Below, in pieces: positions 60,509 through 64,000 of a stretch of 64,000 bases of DNA. The stretch comes from Pachypanchax playfairii. Its lineage: Eukaryota; Chordata; Actinopteri; Cyprinodontiformes; Aplocheilidae. Within the stretch, counting starts at the first letter, position 1; every line of letters begins with the position of its first letter. The position numbers were made by a program, and so were the translations under genes. The stretch is taken from NCBI GenBank assembly GCA_006937955.1, contig SSNP01000029.1, forward strand, positions 3,230,807 through 3,294,806, given 5' to 3'. The notes beneath the pieces are model-generated. The model was not told the origin of the DNA. It worked only from the letters and a program-made list of their open reading frames with translations, and did not search any database.

Positions 60509-61038
60509 TATAGTGCGTAACTTCTGTCGCCCCGTAGCAGAATTTTGCGTTATTACAACAATGAAGATGGCGCTTCCATATGACGTACGCCCACCTGTCC
60601 CCCCACCCCCCTTCCCCCAACCGCTATCCCTCTGCCGCTGTGATTCGTGATTCCACAACATTTTTATTCTGTTTGAATAAGGACAGCTGTTGAAAAAAGA
60701 TGGACTCTTCGGAAGAACGTCCAGATAAGTGTGTCTCGGCCGTTTCTTTGGCTTCTCCGCCATGTTGCTTTCCCGTTCTACCTGCACTCTGCCTCCTGCT
60801 ACGAGACTCTCCGCTCGTCCTCCCCCTCCCTTCTTGTTGTGATGTAAAAGATGTAATTTCCTGTGCGCCAGCGCGGGAATGTCGCCGGTCGACACGCAAA
60901 GTAAAAATGATATATATTGCAAAATACTGTGAGATGTTTGAGGAGCCGATCGGCTTAATCTGCATTGTGTCATCTCCTCTGATAGTGGCTTGGCTGAAAC
61001 GGACATTCACGGATATGTAAAAGTTACGCACTATAGCT
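60509..61038 (-). mobile_element. TTAA-type MITE inserted into the minisatellite
   Basis: Inverted ends AGCTATAGTGCGTAACTT on both sides, about 530 bp. The right flank is TTAA; the left reads TATA, a likely point change, and the surrounding array units contain TTAA. On the minus strand an ATGGCGG start (60767) opens MAEKPKKRPRHTYLDVLPKSP..., similar in style to the exon-like ORFs of the other TTAA elements but without the RINIG block. Confidence 0.75.
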
Positions 61039-61040
61039 TT

Positions 61041-61353
61041 AAACCAGGTCTTAAACCAGGTCTTAGACCAGGTCTTAAACCAGGTCTTAAACCAGGTCTT
61101 AAACCAGGTCTTAAACCTGGTCAAAGATCTGATCTAAGACCTGGTTTAAGACCTGGTTTAAGACCTGGTTTAAGACCTGGTTTAAGACCTGGTTTAAGAC
61201 CAGGTCTTAAACCAGGTCTTAAACCAGGTCTTAGATCAGATCTTAGACCAGGTCTTAAACCAGGTCTTAGACCAGGTCTTAAACCAGGTCTTAAACCAGG
61301 TCTTAAACCAGGTCTTAGATCAGATCTTAGACCAGGTCTTAAACCAGGTCATC
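61041..61353. repeat. 12-bp minisatellite with an inverted middle segment
   Basis: Units of AAACCAGGTCTT run to about 61118. From about 61130 to 61202 the same unit runs in the opposite orientation (AAGACCTGGTTT), then returns to the first orientation to 61353, with AGATCAGATCTT variants. Long hairpins are possible. Confidence 0.95.
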
Positions 61354-61634
61354 CATCCATCCTAATGTTTCTCAGTACTTGACAAACTGGACTACAGAGT
61401 GATTAATAACATGAACAGACTGTTATTGTTGTTTGATATCACCTCGTTGTTAACTCATTGGTCTACTCGTTGAAGTTGGTGTGATGCACTGCCTGCAATC
61501 CGTCGTGACTTTGATGTTGTAAATATAGAACATTCTAGAGATGGTGGCTAAAAGCTCCTGGTGACACTGAATCCATGTGCTCCTCATGCCAATCTGACTT
61601 CAGTCATTCTATGAACAGGAGAATAATGTCAACA

Positions 61635-61640
61635 AATAAA
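61635..61640 (+). terminator. rab42: Candidate rab42 polyadenylation signal (AATAAA)
   Basis: AATAAAG within 'caacaaataaagaat', about 2 kb after the stop. Using it would place the MITE and minisatellite in the 3'UTR. Other AATAAA-like sites exist (near 62620), so this is tentative. Confidence 0.3.
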
Positions 61641-61659
61641 GAATATTTGTAGTAAAGTT

Positions 61660-64000
61660 GTATACATACAGATAGATCATTGTAATTAGGATTCTATTAA
61701 AGCATCTGTAAATACTACTGATATCATCAAGTACTGCACCAGAGGTTCACCGTTTTCTCTTTATTAGTGACAGGAAGGGGAATTTTACTTTCACCTGTTT
61801 GTATTTTCAACGTAACATCCACTCATTCTGTCAGACATCACTGAGAAAAGGTAAGTAATAAAATCAGCTGTTCCACGTGATGATGGGGCTCATGCTGCGA
61901 TGAAACAGAGAATGGGAGCTGAAGTTTTAAGGTTGTGAAGGGCGTTAACATCAACACACAGAAGGAGTTTTATAGATTCTTTTTGGTAACATGCAGCTCA
62001 TAAACAGTGTTTTTGTTATTAGATTGAACATTTCAGTTTTCTCCATGACCTACACAACATACTGAAATGTAGCTGGACTGCAGCAGATTAGGATCACACC
62101 TTCTGTGTGATGGCAGTCAGGACACTGATTTGCTTTTTTCTTCACCTTTAAGACTCTCCCGTGTTTCACAACTTGTTATCAAATGGTTCCTAACATGTAC
62201 ACCTGTGATCGTATCACACACCTGGTTCCACACTCGAGTCACATCAGGATGCAGCTGCACATCAGAAGGTCGTGTAATGTTAGTAAAATGCTGCTACATG
62301 GTGGGGTCGTTTCCAGTCCTGCTGTCCATGCAGCTGCGTTGGTGACGCTGCCAGCACCACCATGCTCTCCCAGACTCCCCCCTAAGGACCCACTGGGCTG
62401 CTGCTCACATGGTAAACCACCACAACATTACAGTGGAGGTTTTATATCTGCTGAAAACCATATGAACCGGTCCTGATCTGCATCATGAGAAGTCCACTGT
62501 ATCCTCAGAAAGAACCTGCAGACCATGTCTCTCATATTGTAGCAGATTTCTGAACGTTGTAACAGGATCAAAAGCATAAATACGTGTTTGAACATGATAA
62601 TAAGCTTGAAAAGTTTTAAATAAAGAAAAAAAGAATCTGCAGCGGGGAGACGTGCACGTGTTCAGAGCGTGTGTGTCAAAACATTCCAGATATGCTCGTC
62701 CTTGTTGGGTGTGTAAGAACAGACGTTATCCTGAACTCATGACAGACTGTTTGGTTATTATCAGATTGTCCTGAAGGGCGGAGCATCAGTCTCTAACTGT
62801 TTGACAGGAAGTTGTTTTTCCTTCAGTTTCAGAATAAGTGCAAACTTTTGGAACTTGGGCTGCAGTAAATATGGACACAGAGAAAAACGAAGCCGACTAA
62901 TGAGCCAGGGACAAACATTATTCTAATGACACATGTTACATGTATGTTAAACACTGAGCCTCATCTGCAGACAGTATTAACTCAGTTTAACTAGTTACAA
63001 GTTAACATGTTTAGTTCACTGACAGTGAATCTGATGCTTTTAACATCTGATTGCTAGTTGCTTTAACAGAGTTATGCTTCAAACTGGAACAAAGCTGATA
63101 AAATAATTCAGATGAATAAAATCAGCTCATTGTTTGGGACCAGAGGTTAACCTCAGGTTAAGTTTATAGTTATCCCTGTTATACATGTGCAGCAGGATTT
63201 AGTTATGATACTAACAAGATGTTCAAACCCATTATTATTAGTCTTTAATGGAAAACTTTGATTTTGATCTGTAGAAACAAATTTAATGTTTCTGAGATTA
63301 TTTCTTTACCATCTTATCATTAAATTATTCTAAGTTTTACCTCTGGTAAGAGTATTTGTTTGATTATTTCCTTGTTCTAAGATGATGACATGATTTTGTG
63401 AGCAGTAAAACAAACACAGATCTGCACATGACACCTAATCTGCTCAGGATTAGGACTTGTTTCTAGTCTCCACAGGTTCTACCTGCTAACCTGCTAACCT
63501 GCAGTGTCCATGTACACAAACCCCAAACAGTCTGTTCTAAACTGTGTTCGGATCAGAAACTGCATGTGTTGTGTAGATATACTGTATAGCGTGTTGTTAC
63601 AACTACTAACACATTGTCAACATCCCTTTACTTGTTAACTTTTGGCTCAAACTACTAACGACACCTTTTACATGCACATGTAAGATCCTTACACAACATG
63701 TTGGCAGGTGAATGTTCTCAGTGCAGGTGAAGACTTCATGTTAGAGGTGCTACTCGCTGAAATGTTGATGGAATTGAATGGAACGTGGTCACTGTGTACA
63801 TATGTTAGTGTGACTATCTTTGCCTCTTCTTTCTACAGGGTTAAATTGTAATAAAGTGTATGTTATTACAAGACTTTTAGTCAACTGTTCTCTTGGTCAT
63901 GACTCCCATTGACAAAGACATCATTATCTGCAGGTTGAAAGATGTTAATAATATTCATAAATATCATTATTATTGATCAATAAAAATACAAAGTTGAATT
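61660..64000. other. Intergenic, nothing assigned
   Basis: AT-rich sequence with scattered short ORFs. No gene, terminal repeats or tandem array was recognised. Confidence 0.5.

Noticed and set aside
60153..61382. Long repetitive ORFs (VLNQVIDQ, KPGLRPGL, TWFKTWSM patterns)
   Set aside because: All are translations of the 12/24-bp minisatellite, whose unit length is a multiple of three.

Overview
The window reads as nuclear DNA from a bony fish, most likely a spiny-rayed teleost. The evidence is AT-rich intergenic sequence packed with short inverted-repeat DNA transposons, Rex1/Babar-type and L2-type LINE remnants, a tRNA-headed SINE, minisatellites, GT-AG introns and two vertebrate protein genes. 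Two assembly gaps are present (about 21653-21813 and 48015-48297). No bacterial, plasmid or CRISPR features were seen.

Positions 1 to about 44.4 kb hold no host protein gene that I can support. This is a transposon-rich gene desert. It contains seven copies of one ~550 bp TTAA-flanked element, several other TTAA-flanked families (two carrying a first-exon-like ORF that ends at a splice donor), hAT-like elements with 8-bp target duplications, a Harbinger-like element with a transposase N-terminal remnant, LINE pieces, and a three-level nested insertion at 33.65-37.35 kb (TTAA element containing a SINE containing a LINE).

From 44.4 to 54.8 kb on the plus strand lies a complete CTP synthase gene (ctps1): one 5'UTR exon and 17 coding exons giving 592 residues, with the amidotransferase Cys399, His526 and Glu528 in place. 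Its introns hold a MITE, a 40-bp minisatellite with a gap, a (TG)24 tract abutting a 3' splice site, and a P-element-like transposon with a broken THAP domain.

From 54.8 to 56.33 kb on the minus strand I reconstruct an unspliced-looking stretch as a six-exon non-coding snoRNA host gene. It has a TATA box, a pyrimidine-rich start, tiny exons and four intron-encoded snoRNA candidates: two box C/D with rRNA-matching guides and two box H/ACA. It lies head-to-head with a Rab39/Rab42-type GTPase gene (rab42, 56.99-59.65 kb, plus strand). In human, RAB42 is next to SNHG12, so this is best read as the fish snhg12 locus. This is the most interesting result of the window. ctps1 and the host gene converge tail to tail at about 54.8 kb.

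Downstream of rab42 (59.65-64 kb) are a hAT-like MITE, a palindromic 12-mer minisatellite split by another TTAA-type element, and plain AT-rich sequence.

Functionally, ctps1 supplies CTP, rab42 acts in vesicle traffic, and the host gene supplies rRNA modification guides. They are neighbours rather than a pathway.
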